Assembly (NCBI RefSeq): GCF_042138895.1
Contig: NZ_JBHIKW010000015.1
Span: 25,876-89,875 of the forward strand
Source: Cedecea selenatireducens
Lineage (GTDB): Bacteria; Pseudomonadota; Gammaproteobacteria; Enterobacterales; Enterobacteriaceae
Direction: 5' to 3'
DNA: 64,000 nucleotides
Of this stretch, positions 8,253 through 17,781 are shown in pieces. Both the position numbers and the translations under genes were made by a program. Numbering within the stretch: position 1 is the stretch's first letter; each line of letters begins with the position of its first letter. Under the pieces are notes generated by a model. It was not told the origin of the DNA. It saw only the letters and a program-made list of their open reading frames with translations, and made no database searches.

Positions 8253-10925
8253 ATGAGTCCAGCTTTACCAGAGCAGTTTGCCAACACCACCGAACCCGAG
8301 ATTTCCGGCCAGCCGGACTATCCAAACAGTTGGCAGGAAGCCGAACTTAACTGCGCGGACATCAAGTCGCACTTAGATACTTTCCAGAAATGGCTGGGTA
8401 CGGCCTTTGATAGCGGCATTTCCGCTGAACGGCTGATTGAAGCCCGCACCGAATTTATCGATCAGCTGCTGCAGCGGCTGTGGATAGCTTATGGCTTTGC
8501 CGATGTTCCGGAAGCCGCGCTGGTTGCCGTGGGCGGCTATGGTCGCGCCGAGCTACACCCGCTGTCGGATATCGACCTGCTGATCCTGAGCCGCAAGCGG
8601 CTGACCGATGCCCAGGCGCAAAAAATCGGCGAGCTGCTGACCCTGCTTTGGGACGTGAAGCTGGAAGTCGGCCACAGCGTACGCACTCTGGAAGAGTGCC
8701 TGCTGGAAGGCTTATCAGACCTGACGGTGGCCACCAACCTTATCGAGTCTCGCCTGTTAATTGGCGACGTGGCCCTGTTCCTTGAACTCCAGAAACATAT
8801 ATTCAGTGAAGGCTTCTGGCCGTCGGCGAAGTTTTTTGCCGCCAAGGTTGAAGAGCAAAACGAGCGTCACCAGCGCTACCACGGCACCAGCTACAATCTT
8901 GAACCCGATATTAAAAGCAGCCCCGGCGGCCTGCGTGATATTCACACGCTGCAGTGGGTGGCCCGCCGCCACTTCGGTGCGACCTCAATGGGGGAAATGG
9001 TCGATTTTGGCTTCCTGACCGAAGCGGAGCGCAAAGAGCTTGATGAATGCCAGCATTTACTGTGGCGCATTCGCTTTGCTCTGCACCTCGAGGTTAATCG
9101 CTACGATAACCGCCTGCTGTTTGACCGCCAGCTTAGCGTGGCCCAGCGCCTGCACTACAGCGGCGAGGGCAACGAGCCGGTCGAACACATGATGAAGGAT
9201 TTCTACCGCGTTACCCGCCGCGTGGGCGAGCTGAACCAGATGCTTCTGCAGCTGTTCGACGAAGCTATTCTGGCGCTTGATGCCAGCGAAAAACCACGTC
9301 CGCTGGACGATGATTTCCAGCTGCGTGGCACGCTCATCGATTTGCGGGACGAAACTCTGTTCATGCGCGAACCGCAGGCTATTCTGCGCATGTTCTACAT
9401 GATGGTACGAAATCGCGACATCACCGGCATTTACTCAACCACCCTGCGCCATCTGCGCCACGCCCGCCGTCACCTGACCCAGCCGCTTTGCTATATTCCG
9501 GAAGCCCGCGAGCTGTTCCTCGTGATGCTGCGTCATCCTGGCGCGGTAAGCCGTGCGCTGCTGCCAATGCATCGCCATAGCGTGCTGTGGGCCTATATGC
9601 CGCAGTGGTCGCACATCGTCGGCCAGATGCAGTTCGACCTGTTCCACGCCTACACGGTGGACGAACACACCATTCGCGTCCTGCAAAAGCTGGAAAGCTT
9701 CGCCAAAGAAGAAACACGCTCGAAGCACCCGCTGTGCGTCGATCTGTGGCCTCGCCTGTCGCACCCGGAGCTGATCTTAATCGCCGCGCTGTTCCACGAC
9801 ATCGCCAAAGGGCGAGGCGGCGATCATTCCGTGCTGGGAGCGCAGGACGTTCTTAAGTTTGCCGAACTTCACGGGCTGAACTCGCGGGAAACCCAACTGG
9901 TTGCCTGGCTGGTTCGTCAGCACCTGCTGATGTCCGTCACCGCCCAGCGTCGTGATATTCAGGATCCGGAAGTCATCAAGCAGTTTGCCGAAGAAGTTCA
10001 GACCGAAAACCGGCTGCGCTACCTGGTCTGCCTGACGGTCGCAGATATCTGCGCAACCAACGAAACGCTGTGGAACAGCTGGAAGCAAAGCCTGCTGCGT
10101 GAGCTGTACTTCGCTACCGAAAAGCAGCTGCGCCGCGGGATGCAGAACAGCCCGGACATGCGCGAACGCGTCCGCCACCACCAGCTTCAGGCGCTTGCGC
10201 TGCTGCGGATGGATAATATCAACGAGGAAGCCCTGCACCATATCTGGGCGCGCTGCCGGGCCAATTATTTTGTTCGCCATACGCCAAACCAAATAGCCTG
10301 GCATGCACGTCATTTGTTGAAGCACGATCTCAGTCAGCCGATGATCCTGCTTAGCCCACAGGCAACGCGCGGCGGCACGGAGATCTTTATCTGGAGCCCG
10401 GACAGGCCTTATCTGTTTGCCGCCGTCTGCGCCGAACTCGACCGGCGTAACCTCAGCGTGCACGACGCGCAGATCTTCACGACCCGTGACGGCATGGCGA
10501 TGGACACCTTTATCGTGCTCGAACCCGACGGCAGCCCGCTGTCGATTGATCGACACAATATTATTCGTCACAGCCTTGAGCAAGCGATCACCCAGACGAC
10601 CTGGCAGCCGCCGCAGCCTCGTCGCCAGTCGGCAAAACTGCGCCACTTTACCGTCGATACCGAAGTCAATTTCCTGCCAACCCACACCGACCGGCGTACG
10701 TTCCTTGAGCTGATTGCGCTCGATCAGCCTGGCCTGCTGGCGAGGGTGGGTGAAGTGTTTGCCGACCTCGGGATTTCGCTCTATGGGGCGAGAATTACGA
10801 CAATTGGTGAGCGAGTAGAAGATTTATTTATAATCGCGACCGCAGACCGGCGTGCGCTTAATAATGTGCTCCAGCAGGAAGTGCAGCAACGGTTGACAGC
10901 GGCCCTTAATCCAAACGATAAATAA
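8253..10925 (+). CDS. glnD: Bifunctional uridylyltransferase / uridylyl-removing enzyme GlnD
   Basis: Primary nitrogen sensor. It uridylylates PII proteins when glutamine is low and deuridylylates them when it is high. It has 890 residues, the same as E. coli. Domain order: nucleotidyltransferase with GGYGRAELHPLSDIDLL at about residues 92-108; a helical linker; an HD hydrolase domain with LFHDIAKGRGGDHS near residue 515; and two C-terminal ACT domains (about 705-790 and 815-890) for glutamine sensing. All catalytic motifs are intact. Its start sits just after the map terminator. Confidence 0.97.
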   Translation: MSPALPEQFANTTEPEISGQPDYPNSWQEAELNCADIKSHLDTFQKWLGTAFDSGISAERLIEARTEFIDQLLQRLWIAYGFADVPEAALVAVGGYGRAELHPLSDIDLLILSRKRLTDAQAQKIGELLTLLWDVKLEVGHSVRTLEECLLEGLSDLTVATNLIESRLLIGDVALFLELQKHIFSEGFWPSAKFFAAKVEEQNERHQRYHGTSYNLEPDIKSSPGGLRDIHTLQWVARRHFGATSMGEMVDFGFLTEAERKELDECQHLLWRIRFALHLEVNRYDNRLLFDRQLSVAQRLHYSGEGNEPVEHMMKDFYRVTRRVGELNQMLLQLFDEAILALDASEKPRPLDDDFQLRGTLIDLRDETLFMREPQAILRMFYMMVRNRDITGIYSTTLRHLRHARRHLTQPLCYIPEARELFLVMLRHPGAVSRALLPMHRHSVLWAYMPQWSHIVGQMQFDLFHAYTVDEHTIRVLQKLESFAKEETRSKHPLCVDLWPRLSHPELILIAALFHDIAKGRGGDHSVLGAQDVLKFAELHGLNSRETQLVAWLVRQHLLMSVTAQRRDIQDPEVIKQFAEEVQTENRLRYLVCLTVADICATNETLWNSWKQSLLRELYFATEKQLRRGMQNSPDMRERVRHHQLQALALLRMDNINEEALHHIWARCRANYFVRHTPNQIAWHARHLLKHDLSQPMILLSPQATRGGTEIFIWSPDRPYLFAAVCAELDRRNLSVHDAQIFTTRDGMAMDTFIVLEPDGSPLSIDRHNIIRHSLEQAITQTTWQPPQPRRQSAKLRHFTVDTEVNFLPTHTDRRTFLELIALDQPGLLARVGEVFADLGISLYGARITTIGERVEDLFIIATADRRALNNVLQQEVQQRLTAALNPNDK

Positions 10926-11022
10926 CGGTCTTTTATTTTTTACCTTTTTGGCCCTCGGGCGACAGTCAAGTTCCCTGTCGCCCAAAAGTTGAAAGGTAAG
11001 TCACAATCAGGAAATGTTCATC

Positions 11023-11847
11023 ATGCAGCAGCTACAAAATGTAATCGAGTCCGCTTTCGAGCGTCGCGCCGAGATCACCCCGGCAAATGTTGATACCGTG
11101 ACCCGCGAAGCGGTGAATCAGGTGATTGCCCTGCTCGACAGCGGTGCGCTGCGCGTTGCTGAAAAAATTGACGGCCAGTGGGTAACCCACCAGTGGCTGA
11201 AGAAAGCGGTTCTGCTTTCTTTCCGCATTAACGACAATAAAGTCATCGAAGGCGCTGAAAGCCGCTATTTCGATAAAGTCCCGATGAAATTCGCCGACTA
11301 CGACGAAGCTCGTTTCCAGAAAGAAGGCTTCCGCGTTGTGCCACCTGCGGCGGTCCGCCAGGGTGCTTTCATCGCACGTAACACCGTGCTGATGCCTTCC
11401 TACGTCAACATCGGCGCCTACGTCGATGAAGGCACCATGGTTGATACCTGGGCGACCGTTGGCTCCTGCGCGCAGATTGGTAAAAACGTTCACCTGTCCG
11501 GCGGCGTCGGCATCGGTGGCGTACTTGAGCCGCTGCAGGCTAACCCAACCATCATCGAAGACAACTGCTTCATCGGCGCACGTTCCGAAGTCGTCGAAGG
11601 CGTGATCGTCGAAGAAGGTTCCGTTATCTCCATGGGCGTTTATATCGGCCAGAGCACCCGTATCTACGATCGCGAAACCGGTGAAGTGCACTACGGCCGC
11701 GTTCCGGCGGGCTCCGTTGTCGTTTCCGGCAACCTGCCTTCTAAAGACGGTTCCTACAGCCTGTACTGCGCGGTCATCGTGAAGAAAGTGGACGCCAAAA
11801 CCCGCGGTAAAGTGGGCATCAACGAACTGCTGCGCACCATCGACTAA
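11023..11847 (+). CDS. dapD: Tetrahydrodipicolinate N-succinyltransferase
   Basis: Lysine/diaminopimelate pathway: adds succinyl from succinyl-CoA to tetrahydrodipicolinate. It has 274 residues. It has an N-terminal helical domain followed by a left-handed beta helix of hexapeptide repeats (about residues 110-240, for example GTMVDTWATVGSCAQIGKN). ATG 11023 (MQQLQN) matches the family; an ATG nine bases upstream is in frame but unlikely. It is preceded by a 9 bp stem-loop in the leader and followed by a terminator. Confidence 0.97.
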   Translation: MQQLQNVIESAFERRAEITPANVDTVTREAVNQVIALLDSGALRVAEKIDGQWVTHQWLKKAVLLSFRINDNKVIEGAESRYFDKVPMKFADYDEARFQKEGFRVVPPAAVRQGAFIARNTVLMPSYVNIGAYVDEGTMVDTWATVGSCAQIGKNVHLSGGVGIGGVLEPLQANPTIIEDNCFIGARSEVVEGVIVEEGSVISMGVYIGQSTRIYDRETGEVHYGRVPAGSVVVSGNLPSKDGSYSLYCAVIVKKVDAKTRGKVGINELLRTID

Positions 11848-11859
11848 GTTTTTTGCAGC

Positions 11860-11886
11860 AAAAGGCGGGTTATCCCGCCTTTTTTG
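11860..11886 (+). terminator. Intrinsic terminator after dapD
   Basis: AAAAGGCGGG-TTAT-CCCGCCTTTT hairpin followed by T. Confidence 0.9.
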
Positions 11887-11957
11887 CATCTGGCACTAGC
11901 GGAAAAGGAATTTTCCGTTAACTCTCTAATGGTTATTGATATTTAAGGGTACCGCTT

Positions 11958-12347
11958 ATGTACGATAATTTAAAAAGTCTGGGTATTACCAATCCTGATG
12001 AAATCGATCGTTACAGCCTCCGGCAGGAAGCCAACAACGATATCCTGAAAGTCTATTTCCAGAAGGATAAGGGCGAGTTTTTTGCCAAAAGCGTGAAGTT
12101 TAAATACCCACGCCAGCGCAAAACCGTGGTGGCCGATGGTGTAGGCCAGGGCTACAAAGAAGTGCAGGAGATCAGCCCCAACCTGCGCTATGTCATCGAT
12201 GAGCTCGATCAGCTTTGCCAGCGCGACCGCACCGAGGTCGATCTGAAGCGTAAGATCCTCGACGATCTGCGCCACCTCGAGTCAGTGGTGACCAACAAGA
12301 TCAGCGAAATTGAATCCGATCTGGAAAAACTGACCCGTAACAAGTAG
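11958..12347 (+). CDS. yaeH: UPF0325 family protein YaeH
   Basis: Small conserved protein of unknown function, 129 residues (E. coli 128). It is highly charged with no signal peptide or membrane segment, and the last 45 residues look like a coiled coil (DLKRKILDDLRHLESVVTNK onward). It is a single-gene unit between the dapD terminator and a shared terminator with degP. A CGGAAAA-ggaa-TTTTCCG inverted repeat (11900-11917) lies upstream. I assign no function. Confidence 0.93.
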   Translation: MYDNLKSLGITNPDEIDRYSLRQEANNDILKVYFQKDKGEFFAKSVKFKYPRQRKTVVADGVGQGYKEVQEISPNLRYVIDELDQLCQRDRTEVDLKRKILDDLRHLESVVTNKISEIESDLEKLTRNK

Positions 12348-12360
12348 TTCAGTAACCCAT

Positions 12361-12388
12361 AAAAAAGGGCCGCTTTTGCGGCCCTTTT
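12361..12388. terminator. Bidirectional terminator between yaeH and degP
   Basis: Stem AAAAGGGCCGC / GCGGCCCTTTT with a TTTT loop. It has A and T flanks, so it works on both strands for these convergent genes. Confidence 0.9.
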
Positions 12389-12404
12389 CAGTTCTACACG
12401 GAGA

Positions 12405-13844
12405 TTACTGCATCAACAGGTAAATCTGCGAATCACCACGCTGGATGTTCAGCGCCATCACCGACGGCTTGCTGTCCATCACTTTACGCAGCTCGGCGAT
12501 GTTGTTCACCGCCTGCTGGTTCACGCCCACGATAATGTCACCTTTTTTCAGGCCAATACGCGCCGCCGGAGTATTTGGCTTCACGCTGGTGACCTGCACG
12601 CCTTTCTGATCTTTACCGCCGCGGTTGCTCATTTCAGCCCCGTCGATACCGGTAAAGATAGTGGCAGCATCTACCTGGTTCTGGGTGCTTTGCTGCAGCT
12701 CCAGGCTGACCGTCACAGGCTTGCCGTCGCGCAGCAGGCCCAGCGAGATTTTGCTGCCTACTGGCATAGAACCGACTTCTGCACGCAGCGCGGCGAAGCT
12801 ACTGATAGGCTTATTATTCAGGGAGGTAATTACATCCCCGGCCTTAATGCCCGCTTTTGCGGCGGAAGAGTTCGGCATCACCTGGCTGACAAACGCGCCG
12901 CGCTGAGCGTCGACTTTCATCGCTTTCGCCAGCTCAGAGTTCAGCTCGGTGCCCAGAATCCCCAGCTCGCCGCGGCGAACCTGGCCGTACTGCACCATCT
13001 GAGCGGTCAGGTTTTTCACCATATTGCTCGGAATAGCGAAGCCGATACCGATGTTGCCGCCGTCCGGCGCCAGAATTGCGGTGTTGATCCCGATAAGCTC
13101 GCCGTTCAGGTTAACCAGCGCCCCACCGGAGTTACCGCGGTTAATCGCCGCATCGGTCTGGATAAAGTTTTCGTAGTTTTCAACGTTCAGGCCGCTACGA
13201 CCCAGCGCCGAAACGATACCGGAGGTCACGGTTTCACCCAGGCCATACGGGTTCCCAATCGCCACGGTGTAGTCCCCTACGCGCAGCGCGTCGGAGTCGG
13301 CAATTTTAATCGCCGTCAGGTTTTTCGGATCCTGTAGCTGGATAAGCGCGATATCGGAGCGCGGGTCTTTACCCACCACTTTGGCGTCAAACTTACGGCC
13401 ATCGCTCAGCTGAACCTTGATCACGCTGGCGTTATCCACCACGTGGTTATTGGTGACGACATAGCCTTTCGCTGCGTCAATAATGACGCCAGAACCCAGC
13501 GCCATAAATTTCTGCTGCTGGCTGCCGCCGTCGGCTCCGCCCTGACCAGCGCCCTGACAGAACGGCGAGCTCTGGAACGGCGAACCGTCCTGGCAGAACG
13601 GTGAGTTATCACCGAAGAATTGCTGGAAATTACGCCCCATACGCGGAGTATTTACCGTTGTGCTCCCTTCAACGTTGATACTCACCACTGAAGGCATCAC
13701 CTGCTCCAGCATCGGCGCAAGGCTTGGCAGCGGCTGCGCAGCAGATGCAGAAGAGGCCGTCTCAGCGGCGGAGGCAGACATCGGACTCAGCGCCAAACCC
13801 AGACTAAGAGCCAGCGCACTCATTGCTAACGTGGTTTTTTTCAT
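12405..13844 (-). CDS. degP: Periplasmic serine protease / chaperone DegP (HtrA)
   Basis: Degrades or refolds damaged envelope proteins in the periplasm. It has 479 residues (E. coli 474). A Sec signal peptide ends near SASA (residue 26). The LA loop has Cys84 and Cys96 and ends in a GAGQGGADGGSQQQ linker slightly longer than in E. coli. The catalytic triad is His134 (NNHVV), Asp164 (RSDIA) and Ser239 (GNSGG). Two PDZ domains follow (about residues 290-385 and 400-475). A sigma-E promoter lies upstream. dgt precedes it on the same strand, 143 bp away. Confidence 0.98.
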   Translation of the reverse strand: MKKTTLAMSALALSLGLALSPMSASAAETASSASAAQPLPSLAPMLEQVMPSVVSINVEGSTTVNTPRMGRNFQQFFGDNSPFCQDGSPFQSSPFCQGAGQGGADGGSQQQKFMALGSGVIIDAAKGYVVTNNHVVDNASVIKVQLSDGRKFDAKVVGKDPRSDIALIQLQDPKNLTAIKIADSDALRVGDYTVAIGNPYGLGETVTSGIVSALGRSGLNVENYENFIQTDAAINRGNSGGALVNLNGELIGINTAILAPDGGNIGIGFAIPSNMVKNLTAQMVQYGQVRRGELGILGTELNSELAKAMKVDAQRGAFVSQVMPNSSAAKAGIKAGDVITSLNNKPISSFAALRAEVGSMPVGSKISLGLLRDGKPVTVSLELQQSTQNQVDAATIFTGIDGAEMSNRGGKDQKGVQVTSVKPNTPAARIGLKKGDIIVGVNQQAVNNIAELRKVMDSKPSVMALNIQRGDSQIYLLMQ

Positions 13845-13897
13845 GGAATCATCTCAACTTTCAAATAACGCAAAATTGCTGTGTTGGTGTACACCAT

Positions 13898-13924
13898 TCA
13901 GAGTGAACTTTACGCGCTAAGTTC
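13898..13924 (-). promoter_or_regulatory. Sigma-E promoter of degP
   Basis: On the minus strand, GAACTT (13919-13924) and TCTGA (13898-13902) are separated by 16 bp, matching the sigma-E consensus GAACTT-N16-TCTGA. It lies about 54 bp upstream of the degP ATG. Confidence 0.88.
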
Positions 13925-13987
13925 AGCGCTTAAGTGCATGGAAAAAGTAAAAAATTATTGGTCATCTTTACAAAACTCGCGAAAACC

Positions 13988-15502
13988 TCACTCCACCGCC
14001 ATCAGGCGTCGATACTCATCCCAGGCGTATAAATCGGTCATTCCACTGATGTAATCCTGGATAAGCCTTGCACGGAAATAGTATTCCCACACGGAAAAAT
14101 CAAGGCTTGCCGGGTGTAAAGCGTTCACCGCTTCCACATAGGCAAGCCTATGTTTGGTCGAAAGCTTATGGAAAAGGCGTGACGCGATAGGCAGACGGCG
14201 CAGGCTTTCCTTGCTGACCAGCTCCGTGAAATCCTCGGTTGAAAGTTCGAGTAAGGGACTGTAAATATCCAGTAAGCCGCTGATAACCCGGTAACCCTGC
14301 AGTTCCAGCTGTTCGATATCCGGGTGGCTGAACACCTGGCGCACGGCCACCTGTTTATACAGCTCCAGCAGCCGGGCAAACGGGCTGTCGTCCTCCAGCA
14401 GCGCATGATTGAACTCGCCGGAGTAAATCTCCGGTAAATTGTCGATAAAGCGCTGGGCGGCGTACGGGGCCAGCTTGTTCAGCGTATTGACGCGCAGATA
14501 CATAAAGAACTGATCTTCCGCGCTGCGTCGCATTTGATTGGTGCGGGATTTATCCCAGGCATCTTTCACCACCAGCTCAAAGAGATCGCCCTTCGCCTGC
14601 TCTCCCCATGACTCGCAGAGATGCTGATACAGTTGCTCAACGCTGAAAATACGTTTTTCGACGGCATCTTCCAGATCGGCCACGCAGTAAGAAATATCGT
14701 CCGCCGCTTCCATTATCCAGGTGAGAGGAAAACGGCTGTATTCGCCAAGATCCAGCTCTTTGCGCAGGCGGGCGATATACCCTTCTTCCGACAGATAAAA
14801 GCCCGGTTTTTTCATTAAATAAGCGTGGCTGGCAGGTGGCGTGTCGGCAAACCAGGCTGGACGGGTGTACTTGAGGATGCAGCCGACCTGCGCCCAGGTC
14901 AGGTTCATCCGCAGCAGGCTATGCACCAGGCGAATACCCTGTGCGTTCCCTTCGAAATGACATAAATCCTGACGCACTTTACTGCGTAATGCGTTTAAAG
15001 ACTCTTCGCCTTCGCGCAGCCGTAAAACGTCCACCTTGCAGCGGTCTTCGCTACGGGGCTGGCCGCCGCTGTCTTTTGGCTGCAGGCGCTGGCGAAACCA
15101 GTCGTTAATCGCCGACTCGCCAAAATGGCCGAACGGGGGATTACCGATGTCATGCATCAGGCAGGCCATTTCCACTATGCTTTCAAACGGGCCGGTCAGC
15201 TCATCGAGGCCATATTTCTCCAGCGCCTTTTGCTCCTTCAGGCGGCTGAGGATCTCCTTGGCAATGTAGCGCCCTACCTGCTGAACCTCTAGCGAATGGG
15301 TAAGACGGGTGCGCACGGCGGCATTGCGTTCAAGCGGGAAGACCTGAGTTTTCTGCTGCAGGCGGCGGATGGCCGGAGAGTTGATTATCCTGCCGCGATC
15401 GCTTTCGAAGATGCGCAGGATCTCAAGTTCACTCTTCACGCCTTCGGGCGAGCGGAAGCGTCGGTGCCAGTTAATTTTTTTGCGGAAGTCTATTTCGCTC
15501 AT
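13988..15502 (-). CDS. dgt: Deoxyguanosinetriphosphate triphosphohydrolase
   Basis: Hydrolyses dGTP to deoxyguanosine and tripolyphosphate. It has 504 residues (E. coli 505). It is an HD-domain enzyme: RTRLTHSLEVQQVGR with the first His, then the MHDIGNPPFGHFGE metal motif near residue 125. The family start is MSEIDFRKKINWHRR at ATG 15502. The frame stays open another 13 codons. It is divergent from mtnN. Confidence 0.96.
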   Translation of the reverse strand: MSEIDFRKKINWHRRFRSPEGVKSELEILRIFESDRGRIINSPAIRRLQQKTQVFPLERNAAVRTRLTHSLEVQQVGRYIAKEILSRLKEQKALEKYGLDELTGPFESIVEMACLMHDIGNPPFGHFGESAINDWFRQRLQPKDSGGQPRSEDRCKVDVLRLREGEESLNALRSKVRQDLCHFEGNAQGIRLVHSLLRMNLTWAQVGCILKYTRPAWFADTPPASHAYLMKKPGFYLSEEGYIARLRKELDLGEYSRFPLTWIMEAADDISYCVADLEDAVEKRIFSVEQLYQHLCESWGEQAKGDLFELVVKDAWDKSRTNQMRRSAEDQFFMYLRVNTLNKLAPYAAQRFIDNLPEIYSGEFNHALLEDDSPFARLLELYKQVAVRQVFSHPDIEQLELQGYRVISGLLDIYSPLLELSTEDFTELVSKESLRRLPIASRLFHKLSTKHRLAYVEAVNALHPASLDFSVWEYYFRARLIQDYISGMTDLYAWDEYRRLMAVE

Positions 15503-15596
15503 GCCCACTCCTGTTCCGTTGATAAGGAGACTGTTTGCCATGATAGACTATGCCCCGAAAATCGAGTCATGTTCCACCACATTAGCGAGTATCTCT

Positions 15597-16295
15597 ATGA
15601 AAGCAGGCATTATTGGTGCAATGGAAGAAGAAGTTACGCTGCTGCGTGACAAAATCGAAAACCGTCACACTCTGAGCATCGCCGGTTGCGAAATTTATAC
15701 CGGGACGCTGAACGGTGTTGAAGTGGCGCTGCTGAAGTCCGGCATCGGCAAAGTTTCTGCGGCCATGGGTGCTACGCTGCTGCTGGAACACTGCAAGCCG
15801 GACGTTATCATCAACACCGGTTCAGCGGGTGGCCTGGCGCCAACGCTGAAAGTAGGCGATATCGTGGTGTCCGACGAAGTACGCTATCACGATGCTGACG
15901 TCACCGCTTTCGGTTACGAGTATGGCCAGATGGCGGGCTGTCCGGCGGCTTTCGTTGCCGACAAAAAGCTTATCGACGCGGCAGAAACCTGCATTAAAGA
16001 GCTGGATCTGCACGCGGTTCGCGGCCTGATCGTCAGCGGCGACGCGTTTATTAACGGCTCCGTTGCGCTGGCAAAAATTCGCCACAACTTCCCGCAGGCC
16101 GTTGCGGTAGAAATGGAAGCGACGGCTATTGGCCACGTCTGCCATAACTTCCACACGCCGTTCGTGGTGGTTCGCGCTATCTCCGACGTCGCCGACCAGC
16201 AGTCTCACCTCAGCTTTGAAGAGTTCCTGGCCGTTGCGGCGAAACAATCCACCCTGATGGTGGAGAAACTGGTTCAGCATCTGGCTCGTGGCTAA
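15597..16295 (+). CDS. mtnN: 5'-methylthioadenosine / S-adenosylhomocysteine nucleosidase
   Basis: Cleaves adenine from MTA, SAH and 5'-deoxyadenosine. It clears the MTA by-product of spermidine synthesis (speE is in this window) and feeds the autoinducer-2 pathway. It has 232 residues starting MKAGIIGAMEEEVTLL with the catalytic Glu12. NTGSAGGLAP, VEMEATAIGHV, and the catalytic Asp in AISDVADQQSH (about 197) are present. The upstream 76 in-frame codons overlap dgt and are not part of the family. It overlaps btuF by 8 bp. Confidence 0.97.
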   Translation: MKAGIIGAMEEEVTLLRDKIENRHTLSIAGCEIYTGTLNGVEVALLKSGIGKVSAAMGATLLLEHCKPDVIINTGSAGGLAPTLKVGDIVVSDEVRYHDADVTAFGYEYGQMAGCPAAFVADKKLIDAAETCIKELDLHAVRGLIVSGDAFINGSVALAKIRHNFPQAVAVEMEATAIGHVCHNFHTPFVVVRAISDVADQQSHLSFEEFLAVAAKQSTLMVEKLVQHLARG

Positions 16296-17088
16296 GCTCA
16301 TCCTTTGGCGCGGGGCCGCCGCCCTGCTCCTTTGCCTCCCGGCGCTGCTGTTGGCGGCGCCTCGGGTCATCTCCCTCTCACCCGCTAATACCGAACTGGC
16401 CTTCGCGGCCGGTATCACCCCTATTGCGGTGAGCGCTTACTCTGATTACCCACCTCAGGCAAAGCAGATTGAACAGTTAGCCAACTGGCAGGGCGTCAAT
16501 TTCGAGCGCATTGTCGCCCTGAAGCCGGATGCGGTACTGGCCTGGCGCGGCGGTAATCCCGACAGGCAGGTTAACCAGCTTGTTTCGCTGGGGATCAAGG
16601 TCATCTGGCTGGATCCGAAAAGTGTCTCTGACGTTGAGGCCGCGCTGCGCCAGCTTGCACCGCTTAGCCCAACGCCTGAAAAAGCGCTGAAGGCCGCGGC
16701 TGAGCTTTCCCGTCAGTTTGCCGAGCTGAAAGCCCGCTACGGCCATACCCAAAGCAAAAAAGTGTTCCTGCAGTTCAGCCAGCAGCCGCTTTTTACCACC
16801 AGCAAAGAGTCGATTCAGAACGAAGTCGTTGAGCTATGCGGCGGGCAAAATATCTTTGCCGACAGCCGGGTGCCCTGGCCACAGGTCAGCCGTGAACAGG
16901 TGCTGATGCGCAAACCACAGGCTATTATTATTGCTGGCGATGCGAGCAATATTCCGTCCGTACGGCAGTTCTGGAGTAATCAGTTGAAAGTTCCGGTTAT
17001 TGCCGTCAATGATGACTGGTTTACACGTTCCGGCCCGCGTATTATCCTCGCCGCAAAACAGCTCTGCGAAGAGCTGGCGAAAGCTTAA
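16288..17088 (+). CDS. btuF: Periplasmic vitamin B12-binding protein BtuF
   Basis: Delivers cobalamin from the periplasm to the BtuCD ABC transporter. It has 266 residues, as in E. coli. The signal peptide is hydrophobic and ends at LLLA, before APRVISLSPANTELAFAAG. It is a class III binding-protein fold with the B12-contact regions SAYSDYPP, AWRGGNPDRQ and DSRVPWPQVSREQ. It begins inside the end of mtnN, so the two are translationally coupled. Confidence 0.95.
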   Translation: MAKLILWRGAAALLLCLPALLLAAPRVISLSPANTELAFAAGITPIAVSAYSDYPPQAKQIEQLANWQGVNFERIVALKPDAVLAWRGGNPDRQVNQLVSLGIKVIWLDPKSVSDVEAALRQLAPLSPTPEKALKAAAELSRQFAELKARYGHTQSKKVFLQFSQQPLFTTSKESIQNEVVELCGGQNIFADSRVPWPQVSREQVLMRKPQAIIIAGDASNIPSVRQFWSNQLKVPVIAVNDDWFTRSGPRIILAAKQLCEELAKA

Positions 17089-17110
17089 CGTCACGCTCTG
17101 AGGGTCATAA

Positions 17111-17731
17111 ATGCTGGTCTATTGGCTGGATATCGTCGGTACCGCCGTGTTTGCTATTTCCGGCGTTTTGCTAGCCGGAAAGCTGCGGATGGATCCCTTT
17201 GGCGTGCTGGTGCTTGGCGTGGTCACGGCGGTAGGCGGGGGCACGATCCGCGATATGGCGCTGGCTAACGGCCCGGTGTTTTGGGTGAAAGATCCCACGG
17301 ACCTCGTCGTCGCTATGGTGACCTGTATGCTGACAATTGTGCTGATACGCCAGCCTCGCCGCTTGCCTAAGTGGGTTCTTCCCGTGCTCGATGCCGTCGG
17401 CCTGGCGGTGTTTGTGGGTATTGGCGTCAACAAGGCTTTTCTCGCGCATGCCAGCCCGCTGGTTGCAATCTGCATGGGCGTAATTACCGGAGTAGGCGGC
17501 GGGATCATCCGCGACGTGCTGGCGCGCGAAATCCCTATGATTTTGCGCACTGAGATTTACGCCACCGCCTGCATTATCGGCGGTATCGTCCACGCCACGG
17601 CTTACCACACCTTTGACGTCCCGCTGGATCAGGCCAGTATGATTGGCATGGTGGTGACTTTGGTGATTCGCCTGGCGGCCATCTACTGGCACCTTAAACT
17701 GCCGACCTTTGCGCTAAATGACCGACAATAG
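17111..17731 (+). CDS. yadS: TRIC-family inner-membrane protein YadS (UPF0126)
   Basis: Integral membrane protein of 206 residues with two homologous halves, each having three membrane helices and a glycine-rich motif (GVVTAVGGGTIRDMAL near residue 36 and GVITGVGGGIIRDVLA near 122). This is the bacterial TRIC (UPF0126) signature. Substrate is not established from the sequence. It is third in the mtnN-btuF-yadS unit, 22 bp after btuF, and is followed by a terminator. Confidence 0.92.
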   Translation: MLVYWLDIVGTAVFAISGVLLAGKLRMDPFGVLVLGVVTAVGGGTIRDMALANGPVFWVKDPTDLVVAMVTCMLTIVLIRQPRRLPKWVLPVLDAVGLAVFVGIGVNKAFLAHASPLVAICMGVITGVGGGIIRDVLAREIPMILRTEIYATACIIGGIVHATAYHTFDVPLDQASMIGMVVTLVIRLAAIYWHLKLPTFALNDRQ

Positions 17732-17735
17732 CGAT

Positions 17736-17766
17736 AAAAAAAGCCGCGTTTGATACGCGGCTTTCT
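17736..17766. terminator. Bidirectional terminator between yadS and erpA
   Basis: AAAGCCGCGT-TTGAT-ACGCGGCTTT stem (17740-17764) flanked by A and T tracts, between convergent genes. Confidence 0.88.
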
Positions 17767-17781
17767 TGTTTCAGCTGAACA

